Assembly: GCF_002093625.1 (NCBI RefSeq)
Contig: NZ_MRWD01000025.1
Coordinates: 1 to 64,000 of the forward strand
Direction: 5' to 3'
Source of the DNA: Rouxiella silvae
GTDB lineage: Bacteria; Pseudomonadota; Gammaproteobacteria; Enterobacterales; Enterobacteriaceae
Length of the DNA: 64,000 nucleotides
Shown: one piece after another, positions 9,576-19,001 of the stretch
Layout: the number at the start of each line of letters is the position of its first letter
Numbering within the stretch: the first letter of the stretch is position 1
The notes under the pieces: generated by a model
Database searches by the model: none
Seen by the model: only the letters and a program-made list of their open reading frames with translations
What the model was told of the DNA's origin: nothing
Program-made: the position numbers and the translations under genes

Positions 9576-9623
9576 TCGAATGTATGAAGAACAAGCAGTC
9601 AGCAGCTTATCTCCAAATTAGGG

Positions 9624-9651
9624 TTGCGCTGTCGAGATAAATCAGTAATAT
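9624..9651 (+). promoter_or_regulatory. probable tRNA-Lys promoter
   Basis: TTGCGC (9624-9629) and TAATAT (9646-9651) are separated by 16 bp and followed by a GC-rich GCCGCCG discriminator, a common feature of stringently controlled stable-RNA promoters. The tRNA starts about 60 bp downstream. Confidence 0.55.
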
Positions 9652-9714
9652 ATGCCGCCGTTGCCCAGACAAACTGAAACAAGTTATTCAGGCAAGCAAA
9701 TTAAGCAGATTAGT

Positions 9715-9790
9715 GGGCCGTTAGCTCAGTTGGTAGAGCAGTTGACTTTTAATCAATTGGTCGCAGGTTCGAATCCCGCACGACCCACCA
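9715..9790 (+). tRNA. tRNA-Lys (anticodon UUU)
   Basis: 76 bases with a complete cloverleaf and encoded CCA. The anticodon loop CTTTTAA reads TTT, and the D arm (GCTC/GAGC) and anticodon stem are intact. The sequence matches the E. coli tRNA-Lys of this locus except for two changes that break pairs: C at 9718 faces A at 9783 in the acceptor stem (position 4:69), and C at 9777 faces A at 9765 in the T stem. E. coli has T at both changed positions. E. coli has a seven-gene Lys/Val cluster here; only one tRNA is visible in this window. Confidence 0.95.
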
Positions 9791-9798
9791 CTTCTAAG

Positions 9799-9824
9799 AA
9801 AAAAGCGCCTAACGGGCGTTTTTT
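9799..9824 (+). terminator. terminator after tRNA-Lys
   Basis: An A-run, then CGCC pairing with GGCG around a short loop, then TTTTTT, beginning 9 bp after the CCA end. Confidence 0.7.
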
Positions 9825-9842
9825 GCGTTTCAGGGGCACTGA

Positions 9843-9925
9843 GAATTCACTCATCCTCACGCCCACGATTTAACTCATTCCGGTACCACGACTCCCGCAA
9901 ACCACGCAGAACGCGTCCCTTCACC
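9843..9925. repeat. 83-bp direct repeat, copy 1
   Basis: An 83-bp stretch starting GAATTCACTCATCCTCACG and ending CCCTTCACC is repeated without a mismatch at 10069-10151. The copies are 226 bp apart start to start. There is no coding potential. Confidence 0.9.
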
Positions 9926-10044
9926 CTTTGGGGGAAGGATAGGATGGGGGAGCAAGCAGCTGATTACACATCATTTTAACGCAGAATGTAGAAGGGGAGT
10001 TCCCCCACCCTAACCCTCCCCCTTTGGGCGAGGGGATAAACCCT
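9921..10044. repeat. palindromic CCCTAACCC-type intergenic repeat
   Basis: The segment near 9925-9955 (CTTTGGGGGAAGGATAGG) is an imperfect inverted copy of 9996-10035 (CCCCCACCCTAACCCTCCCC then CTTTGGGCGAGGGG). Similar C-rich/G-rich palindromic intergenic elements recur in many Gammaproteobacteria. The family assignment is from memory and approximate. Confidence 0.55.
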
Positions 10045-10068
10045 AGGCGCTTACGAGTAGGCTTGTGC

Positions 10069-10151
10069 GAATTCACTCATCCTCACGCCCACGATTTAAC
10101 TCATTCCGGTACCACGACTCCCGCAAACCACGCAGAACGCGTCCCTTCACC
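10069..10151. repeat. 83-bp direct repeat, copy 2
   Basis: An exact second copy of 9843-9925. After it the sequence diverges from copy 1 and continues with GATGGTGAGGGGATATGAACC, again part of a palindromic element. The rest of the spacer up to nadA holds AT-rich promoter sequence and a NadR box. Confidence 0.9.
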
Positions 10152-10285
10152 TGATGGTGAGGGGATATGAACCCTAGGAAAGGCTGATTTATACAGCGCA
10201 ATGATTTGTTAAATTTTAAGCCGCTTAAACAAAATTCTTTTTTAGCGCAAAATTACAGCGACTTTTTTACTGCATCAGAGTATTT

Positions 10286-10303
10286 TGTTTAGCATATAAA
10301 ACA
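10286..10303. promoter_or_regulatory. NadR box upstream of nadA
   Basis: TGTTTA, 6 bp, AAAACA: 11 of 12 conserved positions of the NadR operator TGTTTA-N6-TAAACA, 67 bp before the nadA ATG. NadR represses nadA when NAD is plentiful in enterobacteria. Regulation here is inferred from the site. Confidence 0.75.
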
Positions 10304-10370
10304 AATGAGCCGTCAAAGGCTCGATTCGCTTCCTTGCCTGATTGTTGACGGCTGACTGAGATGATGAGTA

Positions 10371-11432
10371 ATGAGTGAGACTCTAGACCTGAATGCGGCG
10401 GTTTACCCTTTCCCTCCAAAACCGGCACCCTTGAACGACGATGAGAAAACCTTTTATAAAGAAAAAATTAAAAGGTTACTTAAACAGCGTGACGCGGTAA
10501 TGGTGGCACATTATTACACCGATCCTGAAATTCAGGCGCTGGCCGAGGAAACCGGAGGCTGCGTTGCAGACTCGCTAGAGATGGCTCGTTTCGGCAGTCA
10601 GCATAAAGCCTCGACGCTGCTGGTCGCCGGTGTGCGCTTTATGGGCGAAACCGCCAAAATCCTCAGTCCTGAGAAAACTGTGCTGATGCCCACGCTGCAC
10701 GCCGAGTGCTCACTGGATTTGGGCTGCCCTGAACAGGCTTTCTCTGATTTTTGCGACAGTCATCCGGATAGAACGGTAGTGGTTTACGCCAATACCTCAG
10801 CGGCAGTCAAAGCGCGGGCCGATTGGGTGGTCACCTCAAGTATTGCGGTCGAACTGATTGAACATCTTGATAGTCTGGGTGAAAAAATCATCTGGGCACC
10901 AGACAGACACCTCGGGAACTATGTGCGCAAGCAGACGGGGGCCGACATCCTTTGCTGGCAAGGCGCCTGTATCGTCCATGACGAGTTTAAAACCCAGGCA
11001 CTAGCCCGCATGAAGGCATTGTACCCCGAGGCGGCTGTACTGGTGCACCCAGAGTCTCCTCAGGCTATTGTTGATATGGCCGACGCCGTCGGTTCTACCA
11101 GTCAACTGATTCAGGCCGCAAAAACGTTGCCAAACCCGAAGCTGATTGTCGCCACCGATCGCGGTATTTTTTACAAGATGCAGCAAGCCTGCCCGGATAA
11201 AGAGCTGTTTGCGGCACCTACAGCGGGAGAAGGGGCGAGCTGTCGCACCTGCGCGCACTGTCCGTGGATGGCGATGAATGGCCTAAAGGCGATAGCCGAA
11301 GGGTTGGAGCAGGGGGGAAGTCAGCACGCGATAGAAGTGGATGAGGCTCTGAGGGTGAAGTCGTTGATCCCACTGAACCGTATGCTGAATTTTGCCGCAC
11401 AGCTTAAACTGCGGGTGCAGGGTAACGCATAA
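10371..11432 (+). CDS. nadA: quinolinate synthase NadA
   Basis: Fe-S enzyme of de novo NAD synthesis that condenses iminoaspartate (from NadB) with dihydroxyacetone phosphate to quinolinate. It has 353 residues. The three cluster-ligand cysteines lie in [22 protein letters not shown] and [10 protein letters not shown], and the N-terminal [10 protein letters not shown] is typical. In E. coli pnuC (nicotinamide riboside uptake) follows; here nadA is followed directly by a hairpin and the convergent zitB, so pnuC is absent from this place. A NadR box lies upstream. Confidence 0.97.
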   Translation: MSETLDLNAAVYPFPPKPAPLNDDEKTFYKEKIKRLLKQRDAVMVAHYYTDPEIQALAEETGGCVADSLEMARFGSQHKASTLLVAGVRFMGETAKILSPEKTVLMPTLHAECSLDLGCPEQAFSDFCDSHPDRTVVVYANTSAAVKARADWVVTSSIAVELIEHLDSLGEKIIWAPDRHLGNYVRKQTGADILCWQGACIVHDEFKTQALARMKALYPEAAVLVHPESPQAIVDMADAVGSTSQLIQAAKTLPNPKLIVATDRGIFYKMQQACPDKELFAAPTAGEGASCRTCAHCPWMAMNGLKAIAEGLEQGGSQHAIEVDEALRVKSLIPLNRMLNFAAQLKLRVQGNA

Positions 11433-11436
11433 ATAA

Positions 11437-11470
11437 AGGGCCAGCTTCCTCGCCGGCCCTGTTGCTTTTG
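11437..11470. terminator. terminator between nadA and zitB
   Basis: AGGGCC (11437-11442) pairs with GGCCCT (11455-11460), followed by GTTGCTTTT. It lies between convergent genes and could serve both. Confidence 0.7.
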
Positions 11471-11474
11471 CCCG

Positions 11475-12440
11475 TTAGTGTTGATGGTCGTGGTCATGCC
11501 CGTGATGATGATGACCATGCCCCGAAGCCGCCGAACTGGCGGCAACCTCGCTGATAGTGCAGTCCGGCATGTCGCACACGCCGTACTCCATCTGAATAGT
11601 CGCATGGCCAATTTTGTATTTCTCGGACAGATGATGCTGGATCCTTTCCAGTAATGCATCGTGATCGTGCGGGGGAATAACCTGCGTATGCAGTGTCATC
11701 AAACGCTGTTCGCCAATCTGCCAGACATGCACGTGATGCACATTGCGCACCTCCGGGATGGCCAGGCATAAATCCTTGCGCAGTTTGTCGATGTCAATTT
11801 CCTGCGGCGTACCTTCAAGCAGCTCGTGAAAACTCTCGCGCAGCAGGCCCCAGGCATTGCGCAGCACCAGACATGACACCAGCACCGATAAAATCGGGTC
11901 AATGGGCGTCCAGCCGGTATTCATGATAATTAGCGCTGCCACCACGGCACCCACGGAACCCAGCAGGTCACCCATTACGTGCAAAGCCGCTGCTCTGACA
12001 TTAATATTCTCTTTTTCTTCCCCCTGATGCAGAAGCCAAAAGGCCAGCAGGTTGGCAAAAAGACCGGCAATTGCGATCGCCAGCATGGTACCGCCCAGCA
12101 CCGGCTCCGGAGTCATAAAGCGCTGCACCGCCTCCCATAGAATAAGTATGACGATAAGCAACAGGGCCGAGGCATTGACAAACGCGGCCATGGTGGTCAG
12201 GCGCAAATAGCCAAACGTATGTCGGGAGTTAGGTTTGCGACGAGCAAAACGCACTGCCAGCAGTGCCATGAGCAGAGCCGCCGCGTCTGTCAGCATATGC
12301 CCCGCATCCGCAAGCAGAGCAAGGGAGCCGGAGATCAGTCCACCAATGACTTCAATCACCATAAAGACCACGGTGACTAAAAAGGCCAGCAGTAAACGAC
12401 GGCTGTTTCTATCCTCAGGTAATAAAGACTGCACTGACAT
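11475..12440 (-). CDS. zitB: zinc efflux cation-diffusion facilitator ZitB
   Basis: Inner-membrane zinc/proton antiporter that exports cytoplasmic zinc. It has 321 residues with six predicted membrane helices starting near residue 17. The transport site is seen in [14 protein letters not shown] and again in [12 protein letters not shown], each with an Asp/His pair. The cytoplasmic C-terminal domain (about 210-321) ends in a His-rich tail, [15 protein letters not shown]. The ATG follows AGGG. The gene upstream on the same strand, the hybrid sensor kinase, ends only 23 bp before this ATG, so the two may share a transcript, unlike in E. coli. Confidence 0.95.
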   Translation of the reverse strand: MSVQSLLPEDRNSRRLLLAFLVTVVFMVIEVIGGLISGSLALLADAGHMLTDAAALLMALLAVRFARRKPNSRHTFGYLRLTTMAAFVNASALLLIVILILWEAVQRFMTPEPVLGGTMLAIAIAGLFANLLAFWLLHQGEEKENINVRAAALHVMGDLLGSVGAVVAALIIMNTGWTPIDPILSVLVSCLVLRNAWGLLRESFHELLEGTPQEIDIDKLRKDLCLAIPEVRNVHHVHVWQIGEQRLMTLHTQVIPPHDHDALLERIQHHLSEKYKIGHATIQMEYGVCDMPDCTISEVAASSAASGHGHHHHGHDHDHQH

Positions 12441-12463
12441 GTTTTTCCCTATTTGTGTAAAAA

Positions 12464-15400
12464 CTAATTATTGATAACAAAAAGCTTATGCAGCAACTCA
12501 TGCACAAGATTGATGACTCTATTATAGGCCTGCTGCGATAACTTGCCTTGCTTGCATTGTTCAATCAGTCGTTGGCATTGCTGCGCCCGTATCTCGTCTC
12601 CCAAGATAAGCAGGCTGCCTTTCAGCCGATGTGCTGCTCTGGCAATACCGGGTAAATCATCGGCTTCATGTGCGTTCTTCAGCCTCTGTTGATCCTGATG
12701 CAGGGTCTGCAGCAAGGTGTCGCACAGGCGTTTAACCAACGCAGGGCTGTGATTACCCCGCGTCTGAAGCTGGTTTTCCAGCGCGGAGAGGTCTCGCCGC
12801 TGTGCAACGCGTATTTTATTTAAAAGGGTCTGAATGGCCGCGAGTGGCACCGGTTTGGTCAGAAAATCCTCCACGCCAAGATGATGCATCGGCAGGCGGG
12901 TAAACTCCTGTACGTCGGCCGAACACAAAATGATATGGCAGGGCGAGCGGCTCAGTTGACGCTCCCGACGCCGAATAATGCGGCTCAGCTGCATGCCGTC
13001 GGGGCGCGGCATGTTGTAGTCGATAAACAGCACGTCAAATGCCTGCTCAGTGCTTGCCTGAAGGAACGACTTACCGCTGTTGAACGTGGTCGCCACAACG
13101 CCACAGCTCAGCAACTGGCGCTGCATCAGCAGCAGATTGGTAGGATGGTCGTCGATAACAGCCACCCGCAGCGGCGTTATATCATGCGCTTGCGCCGTCG
13201 GCATTTCCTCGGGCGTTGCAAACTCGAGCTGGCCCAGCGTCAGCGCCACCGCAGGCAGGGTGACAGAAACGTGAGTGCCCACTCCGAGGGTCGACGTCAG
13301 GCTGATGCGGCCAGACATCTTCTCGGCTATCTCTTTACAAACCGATAACCCTAGGCCGCTGCCCTGAACCGAAATGCGCTGTGCGCCCGCTGCGCGATAA
13401 AAAGGCTCGAACAGTCTCGCGTGTTCATCCTCGGCAATTCCGCAGCCAGTATCGACAACGTCAAGCTGCAACTCTCCGCTTCCCCTCTCGGTTTCTCGCC
13501 AACTCAGCGTGATACTGATTTCCCCTGCGGCTGTAAATTTGATGGCGTTGCCGACCAAGTTATTGATTATCTGCATAAGACGATCGGTATCGATCACCAT
13601 AACGTCGGGCAGAGGGCCGTGACGGTGCAGAGCGAACGCAATCGGCCGCTGGCCAATCAGCGGTATAAACAGTTTGCCCAGTTGGTGTAGCCAAGGCTCG
13701 ATGAGCAGAGGTTTGGGATTAAACGTCAGCGTACCGGTCTCAAGTCGCGCATAGTCCTGCAGGTCATTAAGCAGGTTCATCAACGAAGAGGCCGAGCTAT
13801 AAACCAGGGGGATATTTTCCCCCAGTGCCGATGAGTCTTTCATCTCAAGCTCCAGCAGACCAAGAATGGCGTGCATCGGCGTGCGCAACTCATGGCTGAT
13901 GGTGGCCAGAAAGCGGCTTTTCGACTGGTTGGCTTCTTCTGCCTGAAGACGCGCCAACTCCAGCCGCTGGCGCTCCTGCCGGTCTTTACGCTGCAGATAA
14001 AAACGACGGGCCAGCAGCAGCAGGAGTACAACAACAATCGCCGCCAGCAGGCCAAGGAGCCAGGTCATTTGCGGCTGCATGCGGTTATCGTTAACGGCGT
14101 CAATCACGTTTTTTCGGTCGCTCACCCATTCATCGCGCAGTGTTTGCAGAGTCTGTGGCGGAATTTGTTGCAAGCTTTTATCCAGAATACTCAGCAACAG
14201 CGGCGCGTCTTTAGGTACGCCGAACGCAATCGGGTAGGAGATATTGTTGGCGGCGAAGGCCAGCTTAAGCACGCCCGAATAGCGCGACAGAGCTGTGAAG
14301 TTAGCGGTCACTATATTATCGACCAATGCGTCTATTTGGCGATTGGCCAGTGCGTCATACAGGGTTTTGCTGTCGCTAAATATCTGCACTTTTTGATTCG
14401 GCGGAATAATTGACAGCGACAGATCGCCACGCAGCGCACCAATCCGCTTGCCGTTCAGCGCCTGCCAGGTCGAGATATTCCCAGTGTCTTGTGCAACATA
14501 CACCCCCCACAGCGAGCGGTGATAGGGCATGCTGCTCTCATATTGCTCTCTTGCCTGCTCGTACAAAGGCAATACCGCGCGAAATGCGGCCTTGCCCGTG
14601 GCGACGTCAAGGTCTGACTGCTGTGCATTATCAGACCACACCGGCGCGAACGTTATTCCACTATTTTGTGAAATGATATTTAGAATATCAACCACATAAC
14701 CGTGAGGCTGACCGTCGAGTCCTCGATACACAAACGGATAGTCATTCTGTGTAGCGGCGTAATGCACCTGCGGATTTTGTTTTACCCAGTCAGCCTCCAT
14801 CGGCGTTAACGAGGCATTTCCCGCGTCAAGATAGGTGGGGATTGGCTTATTCCAACGTCCCTGCAGTTGGTTCATTACCTCCATCGGCGTGCCGCTGATC
14901 GTCTGATTGAGCAATGTTAATAGGGCAGGACGTTGGCCGTTGAACACAAACGACAGATTGCCAAAGCTGAGCGCCGTGGTCTCAACCTGATAAATCTGCC
15001 CCAGTTGCAGTTGATCAATAATAAAACTGGCGCTGGCTTCATCGGCAATCATGTAGTCACTTTTGCCATTTAGCAGTGAGTAAATTGCCTGCAGGTTATT
15101 GTCAAAGGAGGTAATGTTGGCCGTAAGCTTGCGAATACGACTGTAGGCCTGCATGCCGGTCATTTTACTGATAGCAATTTCAGAACCCTGTGAATTCACC
15201 ATAATTTGGCGAGCATTTTGACGGCTGCGCAACACCCGAAGCGGGCTGACATAGTAAGGCTTGCTGGCCCAAACGCCTTTGGGCAGCTGATTTTCCGGCA
15301 GGCCAAAGATAAGATCTATCTGCTGCATTTTTAGCGCCTGCTGCAAAGCCTGAGGACTGTTGTAGCCACTTAGAAAAAAATGAATGCCGGTAACCTGCTC

Positions 15401-15652
15401 GACGTAATTGAGATAGTCTGCATTGAGGCCGTAATAGTCGCTGCCGATGAGGATATTGTACGGACTGGTATTATCACTCAGTATGCCGATGCGCAGCGTT
15501 TTTCCTCGCCAGGGATTTTGCAGGCCGTTAAGCAATACCTCGGTAGGCAGGGAAAGGTTACTGACCAGGTGATAAGCCGGCGGGGGAGTAGCGTAACAGA
15601 AAGGCAGCGTCCAGAAGGCAATGATAATAATAAGCAGCTTAAGGAATTTCAT
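12464..15652 (-). CDS. BvgS/EvgS-type hybrid sensor histidine kinase
   Basis: A 1062-residue unorthodox sensor kinase that should pass phosphate His-Asp-His to the response regulator encoded just upstream. Order: signal or anchor (1-21), two periplasmic solute-binding-like (SBP3) domains about 50-265 and 290-510, one membrane helix about 528-550, HisKA with phosphoacceptor His in [12 protein letters not shown] (about 586), HATPase with [11 protein letters not shown] and [15 protein letters not shown], receiver with Asp in VLFIDYNMP, and C-terminal Hpt with His in AAHRLKGS. Only about 30 residues separate the membrane helix from HisKA, so the PAS domain of EvgS seems absent. Start codon and regulator stop share one base. 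The ligand is unknown. Confidence 0.93.
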   Translation of the reverse strand: MKFLKLLIIIIAFWTLPFCYATPPPAYHLVSNLSLPTEVLLNGLQNPWRGKTLRIGILSDNTSPYNILIGSDYYGLNADYLNYVEQVTGIHFFLSGYNSPQALQQALKMQQIDLIFGLPENQLPKGVWASKPYYVSPLRVLRSRQNARQIMVNSQGSEIAISKMTGMQAYSRIRKLTANITSFDNNLQAIYSLLNGKSDYMIADEASASFIIDQLQLGQIYQVETTALSFGNLSFVFNGQRPALLTLLNQTISGTPMEVMNQLQGRWNKPIPTYLDAGNASLTPMEADWVKQNPQVHYAATQNDYPFVYRGLDGQPHGYVVDILNIISQNSGITFAPVWSDNAQQSDLDVATGKAAFRAVLPLYEQAREQYESSMPYHRSLWGVYVAQDTGNISTWQALNGKRIGALRGDLSLSIIPPNQKVQIFSDSKTLYDALANRQIDALVDNIVTANFTALSRYSGVLKLAFAANNISYPIAFGVPKDAPLLLSILDKSLQQIPPQTLQTLRDEWVSDRKNVIDAVNDNRMQPQMTWLLGLLAAIVVVLLLLLARRFYLQRKDRQERQRLELARLQAEEANQSKSRFLATISHELRTPMHAILGLLELEMKDSSALGENIPLVYSSASSLMNLLNDLQDYARLETGTLTFNPKPLLIEPWLHQLGKLFIPLIGQRPIAFALHRHGPLPDVMVIDTDRLMQIINNLVGNAIKFTAAGEISITLSWRETERGSGELQLDVVDTGCGIAEDEHARLFEPFYRAAGAQRISVQGSGLGLSVCKEIAEKMSGRISLTSTLGVGTHVSVTLPAVALTLGQLEFATPEEMPTAQAHDITPLRVAVIDDHPTNLLLMQRQLLSCGVVATTFNSGKSFLQASTEQAFDVLFIDYNMPRPDGMQLSRIIRRRERQLSRSPCHIILCSADVQEFTRLPMHHLGVEDFLTKPVPLAAIQTLLNKIRVAQRRDLSALENQLQTRGNHSPALVKRLCDTLLQTLHQDQQRLKNAHEADDLPGIARAAHRLKGSLLILGDEIRAQQCQRLIEQCKQGKLSQQAYNRVINLVHELLHKLFVINN

Positions 15653-16263
15653 CAGTTCTGCATTTCTTTATAAACAGCAGCCAATTCAAATAAATTATTG
15701 GCACCGGTTTTACGCAATATATTTTTCTTGTGCGTACTGACCGTTTTATTACTTATATTTAACATGCTGGCAATTTGCAGATTGGAATATCCCTGCGCCA
15801 ACAGGCCAATTATTTGCAACTCTTTCAGCGTTAATGTGGAGGTTGACTCCACCCCCGCCGTTTCTGTGTCGTGCTCTATCCCCTCGGGAAAGAACTGCTC
15901 TCCCTGAGTCACCGCTTCAAAGGCCTCAACCAGCACCGCCATCGGCTGTCCCTTATTAATAAACCCGCTGGCACCGCCCGCCATTGCTAACCGCGCATAC
16001 ACTTCTTCTTCCTGGGCGGTATAAATCAGTACCGCCTGAGCAGGATAGTGGCGAAGTATGCGTTTCAGCAGTTGCAGGCCGTCAACCTCAGGGAGACCAA
16101 TATCGAGTACGACCAGCTGATAGGCGTTTGTCGCCAGTCTAGACATCGCCAATTGGTCGTCGTCGACGCTGTCGAGCACCCAGTCGCCGCCCGAGCGCTG
16201 GAGCGCCGCCTCGATAGCAACTTCAACAAGAGGATGGTCGTCGACTAACAGTAACCTTGGCAT
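15652..16263 (-). CDS. NarL/FixJ-type response regulator (EvgA/BvgA-like)
   Basis: A 203-residue DNA-binding response regulator, partner of the downstream hybrid kinase. Receiver domain about 1-115: acidic pair in LLLVDDHPLVE, phosphoacceptor Asp in LVVLDIGLP, conserved Thr/Lys region in LIYTAQEEE and GFINKGQP. LuxR-type helix-turn-helix about 140-200: LTLKELQIIGLLAQGYSN and ISNKTVSTHKKNILRK. I chose ATG 16263 because it starts just before the receiver. A TTG at 16302 would add 13 unconserved residues. It is closest in layout to EvgA and BvgA. Targets are unknown; zitB downstream is a candidate. Confidence 0.92.
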   Translation of the reverse strand: MPRLLLVDDHPLVEVAIEAALQRSGGDWVLDSVDDDQLAMSRLATNAYQLVVLDIGLPEVDGLQLLKRILRHYPAQAVLIYTAQEEEVYARLAMAGGASGFINKGQPMAVLVEAFEAVTQGEQFFPEGIEHDTETAGVESTSTLTLKELQIIGLLAQGYSNLQIASMLNISNKTVSTHKKNILRKTGANNLFELAAVYKEMQN

Positions 16264-16355
16264 GGGGCGCTCACAAAGATAAGGAGCTTTAGAATAGCTC
16301 AACCTTGAAGGGTTGAAAACGTTAATGGAAAGCGCATGGCGGCCAGTTTCGGGGC

Positions 16356-16381
16356 AAAAAAAAGGGGAGCCGTAGCTCCCC
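16356..16381 (-). terminator. terminator of ybgS
   Basis: Read on the minus strand, a 7-bp perfect stem GGGGAGC/GCTCCCC with a 4-base loop is followed by eight T. It lies 30 bp past the ybgS stop and upstream of the response regulator, so it separates the two transcripts. Confidence 0.9.
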
Positions 16382-16411
16382 GTTGCTTTAACCTTACAGC
16401 GTTAAGCGACC

Positions 16412-16744
16412 TTAGTTACCCGTTGCCTTGGACTGCTTGGTGCCCGGAGTTTGGTTTGGGCAGCGGCCGTCTTTACACATCGTTATTTTATGGTCAGCAT
16501 TTTTGCTGGTTTTTTTGTGCATTTTGGTGGTTTTTTTATGGTGCTTTTCTTGCGCTGTGTTGGTATTAGAGGTGTTGATCTTGTTGTTATCTACACCGTT
16601 TGGCGCAAGCTTTTGAACCGATCCCGGACCGCCCGTCTGATTGGCGTTGCCGTTATTGGAACCCGCATCAGTACCTTCTGCAAATACTGCACCACTGCTC
16701 AAGGCTAAACCAGCGGCAAGAAGTAACGTTGCGAACTTTTTCAT
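16412..16744 (-). CDS. ybgS: small secreted protein YbgS
   Basis: A 110-residue periplasmic or secreted protein of unknown function, homologous to E. coli YbgS. It has a signal peptide of about 22 residues ending GAVFA, an Asn/Gly-rich middle (NNGNANQTGGP, APNGVDNNKINT), a basic His/Lys segment and the signature TMCKDGRCPNQ. E. coli YbgS has the same Asn-rich layout and a CKDGRCP motif, and the gene lies in the same place before aroG. In E. coli ybgS is next to zitB; here a two-component system is between them. Confidence 0.85.
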   Translation of the reverse strand: MKKFATLLLAAGLALSSGAVFAEGTDAGSNNGNANQTGGPGSVQKLAPNGVDNNKINTSNTNTAQEKHHKKTTKMHKKTSKNADHKITMCKDGRCPNQTPGTKQSKATGN

Positions 16745-16977
16745 AACCCATTCTCCATTTCCGGTTTGTCGTAGAAATCCACTATGTCTTTAGAATGAAC
16801 GTACTCTGTAAATATTTTTATCTTGTCGTGTAAAGACTAGTTGATGATGAGAACCTCGCAATGAGATAAATGCCCATTAATGACTTAAAGTCGATTTACA
16901 GCTGTTCACAATGCGGCTAGATTGGTCGCGTTTAGAATTTAGATCAGACCTTTTTTGAAATACCCAATGGAATAGTT

Positions 16978-18030
16978 ATGAATTATCAAAACGACGATTT
17001 ACGTATCAAAGAAATTAAGGAACTTTTGCCGCCGGTTGCCCTGCTGGAAAAATTTCCGGCAACGGACAAGGCCGCAAAAACGGTTTCCCAGGCACGCAAT
17101 GCTATCCATAAGATATTGAAGGGTAATGACGATCGTCTGTTGGTGGTAATTGGTCCCTGTTCCATTCATGACCCCAAGGCGGCCAAAGAGTATGCAGCCC
17201 GTCTGCTGACCCTGCGCGACGAGCTGCGCGGCGAGCTTGAAGTGGTTATGCGCGTGTATTTTGAAAAGCCGCGTACTACCGTAGGTTGGAAAGGGCTGAT
17301 TAACGATCCGCAGATGAACAACAGTTTTCAGATTAATGACGGCCTGAGAATTGCGCGTAAATTGTTGCTGGATATTAATGACATCGGGTTGCCGGCGGCG
17401 GGCGAGTTCCTCGACATGATAACGCCACAGTATCTGGCCGACCTGATGAGCTGGGGTGCAATCGGCGCGCGTACCACGGAGTCTCAGGTTCACCGTGAGC
17501 TGGCGTCTGGCTTGTCATGCCCTGTCGGTTTCAAAAACGGTACCGACGGCACCATCAAAGTGGCTATCGATGCTATTAACGCGGCGGGCGCTCCTCACTG
17601 CTTCCTGTCAGTGACCAAGTGGGGCCATTCGGCTATCGTGACTACTGCGGGTAACGGCGACTGCCACATTATTTTACGCGGCGGCAAAAAGCCAAACTAC
17701 AGCGCTGAAGATGTGAAAGAAGTGAAAGACGGCCTGAAAAAGGGCGGTCTGCCTGCACAAATCATGATCGACTTCAGCCATGCCAACAGCAGCAAGCAGT
17801 TTAAAAAGCAGATGGAAGTCTGTGAGGACGTTTGCGGTCAGTTGGCCAACGGTGAACAGGCGATTATGGGCGTAATGGTGGAAAGTAATCTGATTGAGGG
17901 TAATCAGAGCCTAGACACCGGCGAACCTTTGGTTTACGGACAAAGTGTGACTGATGCCTGCATCGGCTGGGAAGATACTGAAACCCTGCTGCGTAATCTG
18001 GCGAATTCAGTGAAACAGCGTCGCGGCTAA
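16978..18030 (+). CDS. aroG: DAHP synthase, AroG type (Phe-sensitive)
   Basis: First enzyme of the shikimate pathway, joining phosphoenolpyruvate and erythrose 4-phosphate. It has 350 residues, the same as E. coli AroG, and begins MNYQNDDLRIKEIKELLPP. The metal and substrate residues are in VIGPCSIHDP, GARTTESQVHRE, KNGTDGT and MIDFSHANSSKQ. Similarity to AroG rather than AroF/AroH suggests feedback by phenylalanine. AT-rich sequence upstream contains TTTACA and TGTAAA half-sites, but no convincing full TyrR box. It is followed by a strong terminator. Confidence 0.97.
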   Translation: MNYQNDDLRIKEIKELLPPVALLEKFPATDKAAKTVSQARNAIHKILKGNDDRLLVVIGPCSIHDPKAAKEYAARLLTLRDELRGELEVVMRVYFEKPRTTVGWKGLINDPQMNNSFQINDGLRIARKLLLDINDIGLPAAGEFLDMITPQYLADLMSWGAIGARTTESQVHRELASGLSCPVGFKNGTDGTIKVAIDAINAAGAPHCFLSVTKWGHSAIVTTAGNGDCHIILRGGKKPNYSAEDVKEVKDGLKKGGLPAQIMIDFSHANSSKQFKKQMEVCEDVCGQLANGEQAIMGVMVESNLIEGNQSLDTGEPLVYGQSVTDACIGWEDTETLLRNLANSVKQRRG

Positions 18031-18056
18031 CGTTTATTCATCAACATATTATCGCC

Positions 18057-18088
18057 AATAAAAAAGAACGCCGAGGCGTTCTTTTTTT
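18057..18088. terminator. bidirectional terminator aroG/gpmA
   Basis: An A-run, GAACGCC, a 2-base loop, GGCGTTC and seven T. It is symmetric and lies between convergent genes. Confidence 0.9.
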
Positions 18089-18107
18089 GTCTTCAGCAGA
18101 TACTGAA

Positions 18108-18860
18108 TTACTTGGCTTTACCCTGATTAGCAACCGCCGCCGCTTTGGCAGCGATTTCTTCAGCGTTGCCCAGATAGTAATGCTTGATAGGTTTAAAGTT
18201 TTCATCAAACTCATAAACCAGCGGAACACCGGTAGGGATGTTCAGCTCAAGGATTTCGTCTTCGCTGAGGTCATCGAGGTATTTAACCAGCGCACGCAGT
18301 GAGTTACCGTGCGCAGCAACGATAACGCGCTCGCCGCTTTCAAGGCGTGGCTTGATAACGTCAGTCCAGTAAGGAATAACGCGCTCAATGGTCAGAGCCA
18401 GGCTTTCGGTCGTTGGCAGTTCTTCAGGGCGCAGTTTCACATAACGCGGGTCGTGGCCAGGGAAGCGCTCGTCAGTTTTTTCAAGCTCTGGAGGTGTAAC
18501 GCGGAAGCCGCGGCGCCACTGCTTAACCTGCTCGTCACCGTATTTGGCCGCGGTTTCAGCTTTGTCGAGACCCTGCAACGCACCGTAATGGCGTTCGTTC
18601 AGTTTCCAAGACTTTTCAACCGGCAGCCACGGCTGGTCCAATTCGTCCAGAACACTCCAAAGAGTGTGGATGGCACGTTTCAGTACAGACGTGTAAGCGA
18701 AATCAAACTGGAAGCCTTCATCTTTAAGCAGTTGACCTGCCTGTTTTGCTTCAGTACGACCTTTGTCCGAAAGATCAACATCATGCCAACCCGTAAAACG
18801 GTTCTCTTGGTTCCATTGACTTTCGCCGTGTCTTACAAGAACCAGCTTGGTTACAGCCAT
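18108..18860 (-). CDS. gpmA: 2,3-bisphosphoglycerate-dependent phosphoglycerate mutase
   Basis: Glycolytic enzyme interconverting 3- and 2-phosphoglycerate by way of a phosphohistidine. It has 250 residues from ATG 18860, the same as E. coli GpmA, with a clear GAGGAG ribosome site; a longer frame to 18935 is not conserved. The catalytic His is in [10 protein letters not shown] and the second His in [13 protein letters not shown]. The stretch [15 protein letters not shown] holds the conserved Glu. The gene stands alone on its strand, convergent with aroG. Confidence 0.97.
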   Translation of the reverse strand: MAVTKLVLVRHGESQWNQENRFTGWHDVDLSDKGRTEAKQAGQLLKDEGFQFDFAYTSVLKRAIHTLWSVLDELDQPWLPVEKSWKLNERHYGALQGLDKAETAAKYGDEQVKQWRRGFRVTPPELEKTDERFPGHDPRYVKLRPEELPTTESLALTIERVIPYWTDVIKPRLESGERVIVAAHGNSLRALVKYLDDLSEDEILELNIPTGVPLVYEFDENFKPIKHYYLGNAEEIAAKAAAVANQGKAK

Positions 18861-18948
18861 AGCTAAACTCCTCAATTTACTGAAATTCAAATGACAACTG
18901 AGTTCATTATATGGCCTCAGCCCCCGTTCCGGCAATCTTTAAACGAAA

Positions 18949-18975
18949 CGCGCAGCCTGACCGGCAGGCTGCGCG
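18949..18975 (-). terminator. terminator of psiF
   Basis: A perfect 11-bp stem CGCGCAGCCTG/CAGGCTGCGCG with a 5-base loop, followed on the minus strand by TTTCGTTT. It lies between psiF and the start of gpmA. Confidence 0.8.
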
Positions 18976-19001
18976 TTAATGGGAGTTTGCTTCACTGCTA
19001 A

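Noticed and set aside
9652-9873. 73-residue ORF crossing the tRNA-Lys gene
   Set aside because: It is a chance frame through the tRNA and its terminator.
16800-16905. TyrR box upstream of aroG
   Set aside because: TGTAAA and TTTACA half-sites occur but not as a TGTAAA-N6-TTTACA palindrome with the required G and C positions.
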